Shown one piece after another: positions 36,291 through 44,545 of a stretch of DNA of 44,587 nucleotides. The notes beneath the pieces are model-generated. The model worked only from the letters and a program-made list of their open reading frames with translations. It was not told the origin of the DNA and made no database searches. The stretch lies in contig CAMRTO010000011.1 in NCBI GenBank assembly GCA_947053655.1, positions 1-44,587 on the forward strand, written 5' to 3'. How positions within the stretch are numbered: the stretch's first letter is position 1; each line of letters starts with the position of its first letter. Origin of the DNA: an uncultured Clostridia bacterium (lineage in GTDB: Bacteria > Bacillota > Clostridia > Christensenellales > Borkfalkiaceae). Position numbers and translations under genes: made by a program.

Positions 36291-36335
36291 AGAAGGACGT
36301 AAGTTGAATACTATCAACTTGCGTTCTTAGTTTTG
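36291..36335 (+). terminator. Likely terminator after tRNA-Ser
   Basis: An imperfect stem (about 36291-36308 with 36315-36329) is followed by AGTTTTG directly behind the tRNA CCA end. It overlaps the leader of the XRE gene, so some read-through into that gene is likely. Confidence 0.5.
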
Positions 36336-36349
36336 TGGAGAAAATTATT

Positions 36350-36577
36350 ATGGATAGAAAATTTTGCAGAAACTTGAAAAATGCAAGAAAAAGCGTTTAT
36401 ATGACGCAAAAACAAGTTGCCGCGCAATTGCATGTTATTGAAAGTTGCTATGCAAACTGGGAACAGGGAAGAACCGAACCCAATATCGGAATGCTCAGAA
36501 AACTGGGAGCTATTCTCAATGTGAGCATTGACGAACTGATTAACGGCAATACCGAATTTTTCGATACTATAATTTAA
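36350..36577 (+). CDS. Small XRE-family HTH regulator
   Basis: A single Cro/C1-type DNA-binding domain of 75 residues. The pattern FCRNLKNARKSVYMTQKQVAAQL, then SCYANWEQGRTEPNIGML and LGAILNVSIDELING covers all five helices. I choose ATG 36350 because GGAG precedes it by 9 nt; a GTG at 36335 overlaps that site. Nothing follows the domain apart from a short tail. It sits between a tRNA and ridA; targets are unknown. Position beside a tRNA with a duplicated fragment could mark the relic of an integrated element (inference). Confidence 0.88.
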   Translation: MDRKFCRNLKNARKSVYMTQKQVAAQLHVIESCYANWEQGRTEPNIGMLRKLGAILNVSIDELINGNTEFFDTII

Positions 36578-36620
36578 TAAAGAATACAACAAATATTATC
36601 AAAATTTAAGGAGTACTACC

Positions 36621-36992
36621 ATGAAAACCGTCTACACTGAAAACGCCCCTGCGGCTATAGGCCCCTACTCTCAGGCAAAAATAAGCGGAGGCTTTGTATT
36701 TACTTCGGGGCAAATTCCCGTTAACCCCTCCACTTCCGCCGTCGAACAAACTACCATTGAAGGACAGACAAAGCAGGTTTGCGAAAATGTCATTGCCGTT
36801 CTCGAAGCCGCGGGAACCTCCATAGACAAAGTAATTAAAACAGTATGCTTTATTACTGACATGGCTGACTTTACAGCTTTCAACGGCGTTTACGAAAAGT
36901 ATTTCACTTCCAAACCGGCACGTAGTTGCGTGGCGGTAAAGTCGCTGCCGAAAAATGTTTTGGTTGAAATAGAAACTGTTGCCGAAATATAA
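36621..36992 (+). CDS. ridA: RidA family enamine/imine deaminase
   Basis: Hydrolyses reactive 2-aminoacrylate and related enamines made by PLP enzymes. The 123-residue protein keeps the family blocks APAAIGPYSQAKISGGFVF, TSGQIP, the helix with QTKQVCENVIAVLEAAG, and the C-terminal PARSCVAVKSLPKNVLVEIE with the substrate-binding Arg and Glu. AAGGAG precedes the ATG by 8 nt. It follows the XRE gene by 43 nt on the same strand without a clear promoter of its own, so cotranscription is likely. Confidence 0.95.
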   Translation: MKTVYTENAPAAIGPYSQAKISGGFVFTSGQIPVNPSTSAVEQTTIEGQTKQVCENVIAVLEAAGTSIDKVIKTVCFITDMADFTAFNGVYEKYFTSKPARSCVAVKSLPKNVLVEIETVAEI

Positions 36993-37009
36993 ATTAAGCA
37001 TTTTATTTG

Positions 37010-37038
37010 TTGACTAATCAATAATTATTTTGTATAAT
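37010..37038 (+). promoter_or_regulatory. Promoter of the degV gene
   Basis: TTGACT (37010-37015) and TATAAT (37033-37038) are 17 bp apart, 21 nt before the ATG. This argues against an ATG at 37030, which would lie inside the promoter. Confidence 0.8.
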
Positions 37039-37059
37039 AAAATCACTAAGGAGAAAATT

Positions 37060-37932
37060 ATGAAAACGGCAATTGTAACTGACAGTAACAGCGGCATCAC
37101 TCAAAAAGAAGCTGAACAAATGGGCATTTCGGTAGTTCCCATGCCCGTTTTAATAGACGGAGAACTTTATTACGAAGATATAACTTTGACGCAAGAACAG
37201 TTTTATCAAAAACTGAAAAGCGACGCTCAGGTTTCCACCTCTCAACCCAACCCCATAGACGTAGGCGACATTTGGGACAAAGTTTTAAAAGATTACGACG
37301 AGCTTGTCTACATACCTATGTCAAGCGGGCTTTCAGAAACGTGCAATACTCTTTCACACTATGCGGAGACCGAAGAAAGATTTAAAAATAAAGTTTTCGT
37401 GGTAGACAACCAAAGAATTTCCATTACCCAAAGGCAAAGCGTTATTGACGGCTTAAAGCTTGCTAAGGAAGGCAAATCCGGTAAACAGATTGTCGAATGG
37501 CTTTTAAACACCAAAATGACGGCAAGCATATATATTATGGTCGACACGCTTAAATATTTAAAAAAAGGCGGCAGACTTACTCCCGCTGTGGCGATGATAG
37601 GCACCCTTCTTAAAATAAAGCCCGTTTTGCAAATTCAAGGTTTTAAGCTTGACCAGTACGCCAAGGTGAGAAAGCTTGCCGACGCAAAATCAACCATGGT
37701 CAACGCAATAAAAAAAGACCTTGAAACAAGGTTTAAAGACGAAGTTGCCGCAGGCAAAATGCAGCTTGCCATTGCGCACACCGAGAATTTCGAAGAAGCG
37801 AAAAAGTTTAAGGAAGAAATAAACGAAGCCATTCCAAATTTGGAAGTAACATTTGTAGACCCCCTCTCGCTAAGCGTTTCCTGTCATATAGGACCCGGAG
37901 CGCTCGCGGTTGCTTGCATGATTAAATATTAA
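37060..37932 (+). CDS. DegV family fatty-acid-binding protein
   Basis: DegV (FakB-type) proteins bind a fatty acid and present it to a kinase for entry into phospholipids. The 290-residue protein opens MKTAIVTDSNSGIT, has the ligand-site motif STSQPNPIDV (about 64), MSSGLSETCN (about 88) and the C-terminal HIGPGALAVACM. GGAG with 6 nt spacing and the promoter position set the start at 37060. No FakA-like kinase is in the window. It is a one-gene unit closed by a strong terminator. Confidence 0.93.
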   Translation: MKTAIVTDSNSGITQKEAEQMGISVVPMPVLIDGELYYEDITLTQEQFYQKLKSDAQVSTSQPNPIDVGDIWDKVLKDYDELVYIPMSSGLSETCNTLSHYAETEERFKNKVFVVDNQRISITQRQSVIDGLKLAKEGKSGKQIVEWLLNTKMTASIYIMVDTLKYLKKGGRLTPAVAMIGTLLKIKPVLQIQGFKLDQYAKVRKLADAKSTMVNAIKKDLETRFKDEVAAGKMQLAIAHTENFEEAKKFKEEINEAIPNLEVTFVDPLSLSVSCHIGPGALAVACMIKY

Positions 37933-37940
37933 AATAAAAG

Positions 37941-37968
37941 ACACGAGGCTAAACGCCTCGTGTTGTTT
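37941..37968. terminator. Bidirectional terminator between degV and the YihY gene
   Basis: A 9-bp GC-rich stem (arms 37941-37949 and 37955-37963) is flanked by TGTTTTA on the plus strand and by CTTTTATTTT on the minus strand. It abuts the stop codon of the converging minus-strand gene. Confidence 0.85.
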
Positions 37969-38741
37969 TATAATAAAGTTTTATAAGTTCTTTCTACTTT
38001 AAACGTACTGTTATAGATAAGCCCGATTACAAAACAGCACATCATTGCATAACACCATAAAAGAAATATTATGAGAGAAGCTATTTTTCCGTAAAGTCGT
38101 TCGGGGTCGGCAAACTGAACATATACGGTAAAGCCTATTAGAAAAATAATCCACAGTCCGATTGTCAAAAGACTGCCCGGCACCATATCTTCCGCTTTTA
38201 ACTTATACGGACAGGCAAAAATATTAAGTACGAGTATTGTCGCAAATGCGGTCGCCGTCAAAAAGATATATGAAACCGTGTCGGAAATATAAAAAGGCAA
38301 AAATTCGTCAAGTATCCACTTACCCGTTACGGCAATTCCTGCCGTAACGGCTATAAGTACGACTGCCAATATTATCAAAAACATGGATACAAGCCTTAAC
38401 TTGATGCCGTGCTTATTCCTTTCGGAAGCGTATACGATTTCGCCGCTACGCCTTAAATGATAAAAAAAATTAGCGGAAGAATACAGTGTTGTAACGAGAA
38501 AAACTATTCCTGCGCCGCTTGCGGCGTTTTCCGCAGAATCTTTCAAATATCTCAATACGGGACTTACGCTTTCAAATAATTCGTTTGATAAAAATCTTTC
38601 AAAATCTATGCTTCCGAAAACAATAGTAAGCCATAAAATAAACGGCGCAATGCTCATTAATAAAAAATAAACAAGCGTGCCCGCTATCGTGGAAAAGCGC
38701 TTATCCGAAAAATGTTTGACCACGTCGATTAATTTACCCAT
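37968..38741 (-). CDS. YihY/virulence factor BrkB family membrane protein
   Basis: The 257-residue reading from ATG 38741 has about six membrane segments and the family opening HFSDKRFSTIAGTLVYFLLMSIAPF, then TTLYSSANFFYHLRRSGEIVY and a C-terminal LLWCYAMMCCFVIG. The function of the family is unsettled; it is not a ribonuclease as once named. A longer reading to 38933 would run back through the cysteine-rich gene upstream and looks spurious. No ribosome-binding site precedes 38741, and the only upstream signal is a terminator, so expression may rest on read-through. Confidence 0.82.
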   Translation of the reverse strand: MGKLIDVVKHFSDKRFSTIAGTLVYFLLMSIAPFILWLTIVFGSIDFERFLSNELFESVSPVLRYLKDSAENAASGAGIVFLVTTLYSSANFFYHLRRSGEIVYASERNKHGIKLRLVSMFLIILAVVLIAVTAGIAVTGKWILDEFLPFYISDTVSYIFLTATAFATILVLNIFACPYKLKAEDMVPGSLLTIGLWIIFLIGFTVYVQFADPERLYGKIASLIIFLLWCYAMMCCFVIGLIYNSTFKVERTYKTLL

Positions 38742-38761
38742 ACAAATATTATTTGCTATTT

Positions 38762-38803
38762 CAAAAAAAATTAAGGGTATCCGTAAAGGATACCCTGTTT
38801 TAT
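38762..38803. terminator. Terminator after the cysteine-rich gene
   Basis: A 9-bp stem (arms 38774-38782 and 38788-38796, loop GTAAA) is followed on the minus strand by TTAATTTTTTTT and on the plus strand by GTTTTATTTT. It lies 10 nt past the stop codon of the cysteine-rich gene. Confidence 0.8.
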
Positions 38804-38805
38804 TT

Positions 38806-39159
38806 TCAGTCGTTACAGTTACAGCAATTACAGCGGTGGCATCTGTTGCAGCAATTATTATGCCTGCAGCACGATCTCGCAAATCCGTCCGAACCGCAAC
38901 CGCATGTATTGTACAATCCGTATTGTCTTGCATAATACTCGTCGAAGTATCCGCAACCGTTAGCTTCGTTGCAATCCGCCGATACGTTTAAAGTGGTGTT
39001 GAATGAATTTCCACAGCCGCACCTGTTGCAACCGCACCTGTTGCTGTGACAGCCGCACCTGTTGCAACCGCAATTGTTGCATTGATTGCCGAAAAGGAAA
39101 GTAAATAGACTGTTGCAACCGCAGTTTCTGTTGCAATTATTATTACAGTTATAACACAT
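38806..39159 (-). CDS. Cysteine- and asparagine-rich repetitive small protein
   Basis: I do not recognise a family. The 117-residue product has about 27 cysteines (23%) and many Asn, Gly and Arg in short units such as CNRCGC and CCNRCHRCNCC, with no signal peptide or hydrophobic segment. A middle stretch (VSADCNEANGCGYFDEYYAR) is less repetitive and holds aromatic residues. Such composition recalls cysteine-rich spore-coat or metal-binding proteins, but neither role can be shown here. It has a clear terminator, which supports a real gene. The ribosome-binding site AAGGA is 11 nt from ATG 39159; a two-codon ORF (ATG TAC TAA at 39159-39167) lies between and overlaps the start. Confidence 0.75.
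   Translation of the reverse strand: MCYNCNNNCNRNCGCNSLFTFLFGNQCNNCGCNRCGCHSNRCGCNRCGCGNSFNTTLNVSADCNEANGCGYFDEYYARQYGLYNTCGCGSDGFARSCCRHNNCCNRCHRCNCCNCND
39017..39080. repeat. Short coding tandem repeats in the cysteine-rich gene
   Basis: The 13-mer CCGCACCTGTTGC occurs at 39017-39029, 39032-39044 and 39053-39065, with a two-base variant at 39068-39080. Periods of 15 and 21 bp keep the reading frame and encode CNRCG units. Confidence 0.85.
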
Positions 39160-39230
39160 TAGTACATTCGTCCTTCTTTCTTAAGTTTGGAGTAAAGGTT
39201 TTCCCCCTTGCCCATATTCCATTATATGAA

Positions 39231-39259
39231 AAAGCACGGGCGAATTGTTTCGTCCGTGC
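39231..39259 (-). terminator. Terminator after rubrerythrin
   Basis: A 10-bp stem with one G-T pair (arms 39234-39243 and 39250-39259) is followed on the minus strand by TTTTTCAT. It lies 23 nt past the rubrerythrin stop codon. Confidence 0.75.
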
Positions 39260-39282
39260 CTAATTTAATTACTTAATAATAT

Positions 39283-39810
39283 TTAGTTGAAATATCTTTT
39301 CAGAAGCCCTGCAAAGCCTGCGCCGTGCCTTGCTTCGTCCTTAGCCATTTCATGAACGGTATCATGAATTGCGTCGAATCCGAGCTGTTTTGCGCGCTTT
39401 GCAATTGCCAACTTACCGTCGCAGGCGCCGGACTCGGCAGCCGCCCTGAGTTCGAGATTTTTCTTTGTGGAAGGCGTAACGACTTCTCCTAAAAGCTCGG
39501 CAAACTTAGCCGCATGCTCGGCTTCTTCAAACGCATAGCGCTTATAAGCTTCGGCAACCTCGGGATAACCTTCTCTGTCTGCTACGCGCGCCATGGCAAG
39601 ATACATTCCCACTTCCGTACATTCACCGGAAAAATGAGCTTTAAGCCCTTCCAAAAGTTCCTTGTCGTCTACTTTGCCTTCACCTACCACATGCTCGCAC
39701 GCATAAGCGGCTTTTTCCGAGGAAACGGGCGTAAATTTCGTCGCCTTGCATACGGGGCAGACATTTACGTCATCTTCTACGATTTCACCGCAAACAGCAC
39801 ATTTCTTCAT
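39283..39810 (-). CDS. Rubrerythrin (reverse type, N-terminal rubredoxin domain)
   Basis: Diiron peroxidase that protects anaerobes from hydrogen peroxide. In this 175-residue protein the rubredoxin-like iron site comes first ([18 protein letters not shown], Cys 4, 7, 18, 21) and the ferritin-like domain second, with the metal-ligand helices [32 protein letters not shown] and [16 protein letters not shown]. That order is the reverse of classical rubrerythrin. AAGGAG precedes ATG 39810. It is a single-gene unit with promoter and terminator. No PerR-like palindrome was found in the promoter. Confidence 0.93.
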   Translation of the reverse strand: MKKCAVCGEIVEDDVNVCPVCKATKFTPVSSEKAAYACEHVVGEGKVDDKELLEGLKAHFSGECTEVGMYLAMARVADREGYPEVAEAYKRYAFEEAEHAAKFAELLGEVVTPSTKKNLELRAAAESGACDGKLAIAKRAKQLGFDAIHDTVHEMAKDEARHGAGFAGLLKRYFN

Positions 39811-39849
39811 AATTTATACTCCTTAAAACATTTTAAATTTCGTATACTG

Positions 39850-39878
39850 ATTATACCATAACAAAATTTCAAATTCAA
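39850..39878 (-). promoter_or_regulatory. Promoter of rubrerythrin
   Basis: On the minus strand TTGAAT (39873-39878) and TATAAT (39850-39855) are 17 bp apart, with a TGG extended -10. Confidence 0.75.
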
Positions 39879-39905
39879 TTACTTTTCCATATTTTCCCAA
39901 AAAAT

Positions 39906-40553
39906 TTAACTTTTCAACACAATATTTTCAAGCTCTTTAAAGCTGTGTGCAAACAATTCCGCACCCGCCTCTTTAAGCTGCTTTTCAGTACGGAACCCCC
40001 ACAAAGCCGAAATACAGCTTATGCCCGCGGCACGCGCCGTCTCAACGTCAGTTTCACCGTCGCCAACAAACAGACATTCTTCTTTTTTTAAACCGAATTC
40101 GTCTATTATGCTTAACGTAGACGCAGGATCCGGCTTCAAAGGGAAAGCGTCTGTCTGTCCATACAGTTTACAGAATCCGAACCGTGCAAGATACTGCGTA
40201 TAAACTCCGGCGGCGGCTTTTTGAGGTTTGTTGGTGACAATTGCAAGCTTTATGCGTCTACCGATAAAATGCTCAAGTGTCTCCGCCTCATCCGGATACA
40301 GCTTTGTAAGGCTGTTGTCACAAGTGGCATAACTTTCGGCAAAATCTTTGTAGACGCTTTCCGTAAGTCCACGGTCCTCTCCGACGGCGCGCTCAATAAG
40401 GCGGCGCGCACCGTTACCCACGTACTCCATGGTCTTTTCAAGAGAAAGTTCGGGTAATTCGAATTTTTTCAGACTGCAATTAAGTACACTGCAAATATCA
40501 CCCGAAGTATCTAAAAGCGTGCCGTCCAAATCGAAAATTAATAACTTTATCAT
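39906..40553 (-). CDS. HAD-family hydrolase, phosphoglycolate phosphatase type
   Basis: The 215-residue protein has HAD motif I FDLDGTLLDTSG (nucleophile Asp near 8), motif II VTNKPQK, a Lys-containing motif III around PLKPDPAS, and motif IV FVGDGETDVETA, with the small helical cap between. The sequence is closest to Gph/PpaX-like enzymes, which hydrolyse 2-phosphoglycolate or pyrophosphate, but the substrate cannot be fixed from motifs. The argS stop TAA directly abuts its ATG, so it is translated as the second gene of that operon. Confidence 0.88.
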   Translation of the reverse strand: MIKLLIFDLDGTLLDTSGDICSVLNCSLKKFELPELSLEKTMEYVGNGARRLIERAVGEDRGLTESVYKDFAESYATCDNSLTKLYPDEAETLEHFIGRRIKLAIVTNKPQKAAAGVYTQYLARFGFCKLYGQTDAFPLKPDPASTLSIIDEFGLKKEECLFVGDGETDVETARAAGISCISALWGFRTEKQLKEAGAELFAHSFKELENIVLKS

Positions 40554-42236
40554 TTACATTTTATCCGGCACGCCTATTCCGAGAATAGAAAGCGAGTTTT
40601 TCAACGTCTGTAAAGTAGCGCTTGTCAGCGATAACCTGAACTGCCGCGATTTTTCGTCCTCAGCCGCAAGTATCTTACAATCTATATAGAATTTATTGAA
40701 TTTCTGAGCCAGATCAACGGCAAACCTTGCAATATAGCTCGGCTCGTATTTATCGGCGGCTTCCGCCAGAATTTCGGGAAACTGAGCCAACTGTTTTACC
40801 AGCTCGAACTCGACTGTTTCAGGTTCGTAATTCTCGGGCAGACTTCCTTCCGTCGTAGCTTTCGACAGTACGGAATTTGCGCGCGCGCATGTATACTGAA
40901 CGTAAACGCTTGTCTCCCCCTCGAAGCTCAAAACTTTGTCATAAGAAAATACAATATCCTTAATTTTATTATTGTACAATGCGCCGAAAATTACAGCACC
41001 CAAACCGACTTTTTCGGCAATTTCTTTTTTATTTTCCAGCTCGGGATTTTTTTCGTTTATTATGACGTAGGCTTTATCGATACATTTGCTTATGACGTCC
41101 TCCAACCAGACGACTTTGCCCTTACGCGTCGACATTGCGCCGTCTTCCAAGGAAACCATACCGTAAGCAACGTGCACAAGGTCGCTTGCCCAGTCTTTAC
41201 CCATAAGCTCCAAAACCTTGAAAACCTGCTTAAAGTGTAAATTTTGCTGGTAAGCAACCACATAAAGACATTTATAAAAATCATAAGTGTTTTTGCGGAA
41301 TATCGCCGCCGCCAAATCTCTTGTAGCGTACAGCGAAGCGCCGTCCGAGCGCAGAATAAGGCAGGGCGGCATGCCGAATTTTTCAAGGTCGACTATCTTC
41401 GCGCCTTCGCTTGTTTCAAGAAGGCGTTTTTCTTCAAGCTCGTCAATAACGGGCTGCATTTTGTCGGAGTAAAATCTTTCCCCCGCATAACTGTCGAAAG
41501 TTATATTCAGCTTTTCGTAAATAGCGTTTACATAATCCATTGTAAGCGTTTTAAACCACTCGAAAAGGGTGTTCGCTTCCCCGTCGCCGCTTTCTATAAG
41601 TTTAAAGTACTCACGCGCCTCTGCCTGCATTTCTTCGTCCGCCTCGTTGTTAAAGCGGACATACAAATCGTTTATGGAGTGAATACCGCCGGACTCTACT
41701 TCTTCTTTGTTTCCCCAATGCTTGTAAGCGCATATAAGCTTACCGAACTGAGTACCATAATCACCCAAATGATTAATACCCACCACGTTATAGCCTAAAA
41801 ATTTAAAAAGCTTATAGAGCGCGCCGCCTATGACCGTAGTAGACAAATGCCCGATATGAAAGGGCTTTGCTATATTGACCGACGAGTAATCGATGCAAAT
41901 TGTTTTACCGTTTCCGACGCCTGACGCGCCGAAATTATCCTTACGATTCTCTATTTCGCTTATTACGGCTTTTGAAAACTCAAAGCGGTTGACTTTGAAA
42001 TTTAAGTATCCGTTCACTGCGGACACTTCCGTTATAACTTTGTCGACATTAAAGGCGGACTTTAATTCTTCGGCTATCACCGCAGGACTTTTTCTGAAAA
42101 TTTTCGCAAATTTGAAGCACGGCAAAGCAAAGTCGCCCATTTGCGTGTCGGGCGGAAGCGTCACCGACGAATATATTTCGTCCGCGCTTACGCCGTCTAT
42201 TTTAATTTTATCCGCTATATACCTTTTATAATCCAT
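40554..42236 (-). CDS. argS: Arginine--tRNA ligase
   Basis: Class I aminoacyl-tRNA synthetase that charges tRNA-Arg. The 560-residue protein has the N-terminal tRNA-binding domain with GDFALPCFKFAK, the HIGH motif in AKPFHIGHLSTT (about 125), a KMSKS-region variant MSTRKGKVVWLED (about 369), and the DALR anticodon-binding domain with VQYTCARANSVL. Lack of a canonical KMSKS is common in ArgRS. AAGGA is 8 nt before ATG 42236. It is cotranscribed with the HAD phosphatase. Confidence 0.97.
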   Translation of the reverse strand: MDYKRYIADKIKIDGVSADEIYSSVTLPPDTQMGDFALPCFKFAKIFRKSPAVIAEELKSAFNVDKVITEVSAVNGYLNFKVNRFEFSKAVISEIENRKDNFGASGVGNGKTICIDYSSVNIAKPFHIGHLSTTVIGGALYKLFKFLGYNVVGINHLGDYGTQFGKLICAYKHWGNKEEVESGGIHSINDLYVRFNNEADEEMQAEAREYFKLIESGDGEANTLFEWFKTLTMDYVNAIYEKLNITFDSYAGERFYSDKMQPVIDELEEKRLLETSEGAKIVDLEKFGMPPCLILRSDGASLYATRDLAAAIFRKNTYDFYKCLYVVAYQQNLHFKQVFKVLELMGKDWASDLVHVAYGMVSLEDGAMSTRKGKVVWLEDVISKCIDKAYVIINEKNPELENKKEIAEKVGLGAVIFGALYNNKIKDIVFSYDKVLSFEGETSVYVQYTCARANSVLSKATTEGSLPENYEPETVEFELVKQLAQFPEILAEAADKYEPSYIARFAVDLAQKFNKFYIDCKILAAEDEKSRQFRLSLTSATLQTLKNSLSILGIGVPDKM

Positions 42237-42262
42237 TTTAAATATCCTTACATTTTAAAATT

Positions 42263-42291
42263 ATTTTAACACAAGAGTAAATTTTTGGCAA
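42263..42291 (-). promoter_or_regulatory. Promoter of argS
   Basis: On the minus strand TTGCCA (42286-42291) and TAAAAT (42263-42268) are 17 bp apart, 27 nt before the ATG. No T-box or other leader fits in this short space. Confidence 0.65.
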
Positions 42292-42309
42292 CTTTACCGC
42301 ATATTCGTT

Positions 42310-42337
42310 TTGATAATTTTAACGTTTATATTATAAT
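42310..42337 (+). promoter_or_regulatory. Promoter of ychF
   Basis: TTGATA (42310-42315) and TATAAT (42332-42337) are 16 bp apart, 28 nt before the ychF ATG and divergent from the argS promoter. Confidence 0.7.
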
Positions 42338-42365
42338 TTAATAAAATAATCATGAGGCTGTTATT

Positions 42366-43466
42366 ATGAAACTTGGTGTTGTAGGTCTGCCGAACGTAGG
42401 CAAATCGACGCTTTTCAATGCTATTACGCACGCCGGAGCGGAAGCGGCGAATTATCCCTTCTGCACAATCGAACCGAACGTCGGCGTCGTTGCCGTCCCA
42501 GACGAAAGGCTTGACAAGCTTGCCGCCCTGTACGCAAGCAAAAAAGTTACGCCGGCAATAGTGGAATTTGTCGATATTGCGGGACTTGTCAAAGGCGCTT
42601 CCAAAGGCGAAGGTTTGGGAAACAAGTTTCTTTCGCATGTTCGGGAGTGCGACGCCATCGTGCACGTCGTCCGTTGCTTCGAGGACGAAAACATAACGCA
42701 CGTCAACAACAAAATCGACCCAGTGGAAGATATAAAAACTATCACTCTCGAACTTATTCTTGCCGATATAGAAGCCGTCAACAAGCGTCAGGACAGAATA
42801 AGAAACACGGCGCGCGGCGGAGCGAATAAAGAAGCCGCGACGGAATTTGCTTTTTTGGAAAGACTTGAAAAATTTTTGAGCGAAGAAAAACCGGCGCGAC
42901 TTTTCGAATACTCCGATGAAGAAAAACCGCTTATGGACAACCTGTTCCTTCTGACCGATAAACCCGTTATTTACGCCGCCAACATATCCGAATTCGATAT
43001 GGGCAAACCCGAAAATGATTTGTCACTTGTAAACGCCGTAAAGGCATTTGCAGACAAAGAAGGCAGCGAAGTGCTTGTAATCTGCGCCAAAACAGAAGAA
43101 GAACTTTCAAAATTGCCGCCCGACGAGTGCGAAATGTTTTTGCAGGAGCTAGGGCTGGAAGAGAGCGGATTAAACCGTTTAATCAAAAAAAGCTATGCTC
43201 TTTTAGGGCTTATCTCCTACCTTACCGCCGGCGAAAAGGAAACACGCGCCTGGACTATAGTAAACGGCACGAAAGCACCGCAGGCGGCAGGGAAAATACA
43301 CAGCGACTTTGAAAAAGGCTTTATAAGAGCCGAAATTTGCGATTGGAAAACTCTTTTGGAATTAGGCGGTCTTAACGGAGCCCGCGAGAAAGGAAAAGTA
43401 CGTTCGGAAGGCAAGGATTACGTTATAAAGGACGGCGACGTGGTGCTATTCCGTTTTAACGTTTAA
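42366..43466 (+). CDS. ychF: Ribosome-binding ATPase YchF
   Basis: Obg-family P-loop protein that binds ribosomes and prefers ATP. The 366-residue protein has the P-loop GLPNVGKSTLFN (about 6-17), DIAGLVKGASKGEGLGN, a coiled-coil insert, and a C-terminal TGS domain (TWTIVNGTKAPQAAGKIHSDF is the usual place; here it reads RAWTIVNGT). The G4 position is NISE rather than NKxD, which in this family gives ATP specificity. GAGG precedes the ATG by 8 nt. The next gene follows after 17 nt. Confidence 0.96.
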   Translation: MKLGVVGLPNVGKSTLFNAITHAGAEAANYPFCTIEPNVGVVAVPDERLDKLAALYASKKVTPAIVEFVDIAGLVKGASKGEGLGNKFLSHVRECDAIVHVVRCFEDENITHVNNKIDPVEDIKTITLELILADIEAVNKRQDRIRNTARGGANKEAATEFAFLERLEKFLSEEKPARLFEYSDEEKPLMDNLFLLTDKPVIYAANISEFDMGKPENDLSLVNAVKAFADKEGSEVLVICAKTEEELSKLPPDECEMFLQELGLEESGLNRLIKKSYALLGLISYLTAGEKETRAWTIVNGTKAPQAAGKIHSDFEKGFIRAEICDWKTLLELGGLNGAREKGKVRSEGKDYVIKDGDVVLFRFNV

Positions 43467-43483
43467 TATAAGGAAAATTATTT

Positions 43484-44545
43484 ATGACGAAAAAGAAAAA
43501 AATTATTTGCGGAGTTGCCGCAGGGCTTGCCGCATTCGTATTAATTGCTTTAATTGTAACCTTAGGCGTTTGCAAATATTTGCTTGACGATATGTTCGGA
43601 CGGGTTTCCGCTCCCGATGATTATTCTGTTTCAACCACCTACTCCGATTCTGATACTGGCGTTGAGAGGCGCGAAATAGAATTTAAAAGCGGGAAAAACA
43701 CACTGCGCGGAAATGTTTGGGGCAGTAAAGAAAACAATAAACTTGTTATAATTTCCCACGGAATAGGCGCTATTTCAAACGAATATTATTCGGAAATGAT
43801 ATTTTTTACCGAAAACGGTTACCGCGTTCTCACCTACGACTGCACCGGCACGGCAAGAAGCGACGGTAAAGGCACTACCGGACTTTCGCAATCGCCGGTT
43901 GATTTACATAATGCGCTGCTGTTTGTTGAAAATGACAGCGAACTTAAAAATCTGCCCGTTTATCTTTTCGGCCACAGTTGGGGCGGTCACGCCGTTACCG
44001 CCGTTTTAAATTACAGTCACAACAATATTAAAGCGGTTGCATCGGTTGCAGGTTATAATTCCAATGCGGGAATTATGAAGGAATGGATGAAAAATAAAAT
44101 GGGCATGGGCGGTTTTACCGGCATTATATTCCCTTTTGCCTCCTTTTGGGCGATAATAGACGCGCACGGAGCCTATAATAACACGGCGGTTAAGGGTATT
44201 AACAAAACCGAAATTCCCGTACTTGCCGTTCAAGGCGGAAAAGACGATACGGTATGGGAAGACAGCGTTTACAACCACCGCAGTGAAATTACAAATAAAA
44301 ACTTCAAAACCTATTTTATAGAAAACGGCGAGCACAGCGGTGTCTTAAATCCGGATGACGAAAGCGTTCTTGCGTACAGAGCGGAAAAAGACGCTCAATT
44401 TGAACAGCTTAAACAGCAATATGACGGTAAAATACCCACAGATAAACTGAAAGAATTTTATTCGGCATTGGACAAACACAAATATAACGACGTAAACCAT
44501 GAAACAATGGGACAGATAATAGAGTTTTTCGGCAATGCAAAATGA
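43484..44545 (+). CDS. Membrane-anchored alpha/beta hydrolase
   Basis: The 353-residue protein has a basic N-terminus and one membrane segment (about 8-29), so the catalytic domain is probably outside the cell. The serine-aminopeptidase/lysophospholipase-like fold shows the oxyanion strand VIISHGIG, YDCTGTARSDG, the nucleophile elbow GHSWGG (about 164-169), an acid in GGKDDTVWED (about 252) and the catalytic His in NGEHSG (about 284). Substrate is unknown. AAGGA precedes ATG 43484 by about 8 nt. It follows ychF by 17 nt and is likely cotranscribed. Confidence 0.88.
   Translation: MTKKKKIICGVAAGLAAFVLIALIVTLGVCKYLLDDMFGRVSAPDDYSVSTTYSDSDTGVERREIEFKSGKNTLRGNVWGSKENNKLVIISHGIGAISNEYYSEMIFFTENGYRVLTYDCTGTARSDGKGTTGLSQSPVDLHNALLFVENDSELKNLPVYLFGHSWGGHAVTAVLNYSHNNIKAVASVAGYNSNAGIMKEWMKNKMGMGGFTGIIFPFASFWAIIDAHGAYNNTAVKGINKTEIPVLAVQGGKDDTVWEDSVYNHRSEITNKNFKTYFIENGEHSGVLNPDDESVLAYRAEKDAQFEQLKQQYDGKIPTDKLKEFYSALDKHKYNDVNHETMGQIIEFFGNAK

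Noticed and set aside
36099..36302. 67-codon ORF across both tRNA-Ser copies
   Set aside because: It consists mainly of tRNA sequence read as protein, a well-known false call, and lacks a ribosome-binding site.
39010..39085. CRISPR-like short repeats near 39.0 kb
   Set aside because: The repeats are 13 bp with spacers of 2-8 bp, keep the reading frame and encode CNRCG units. They are coding repeats; no cas genes are present.
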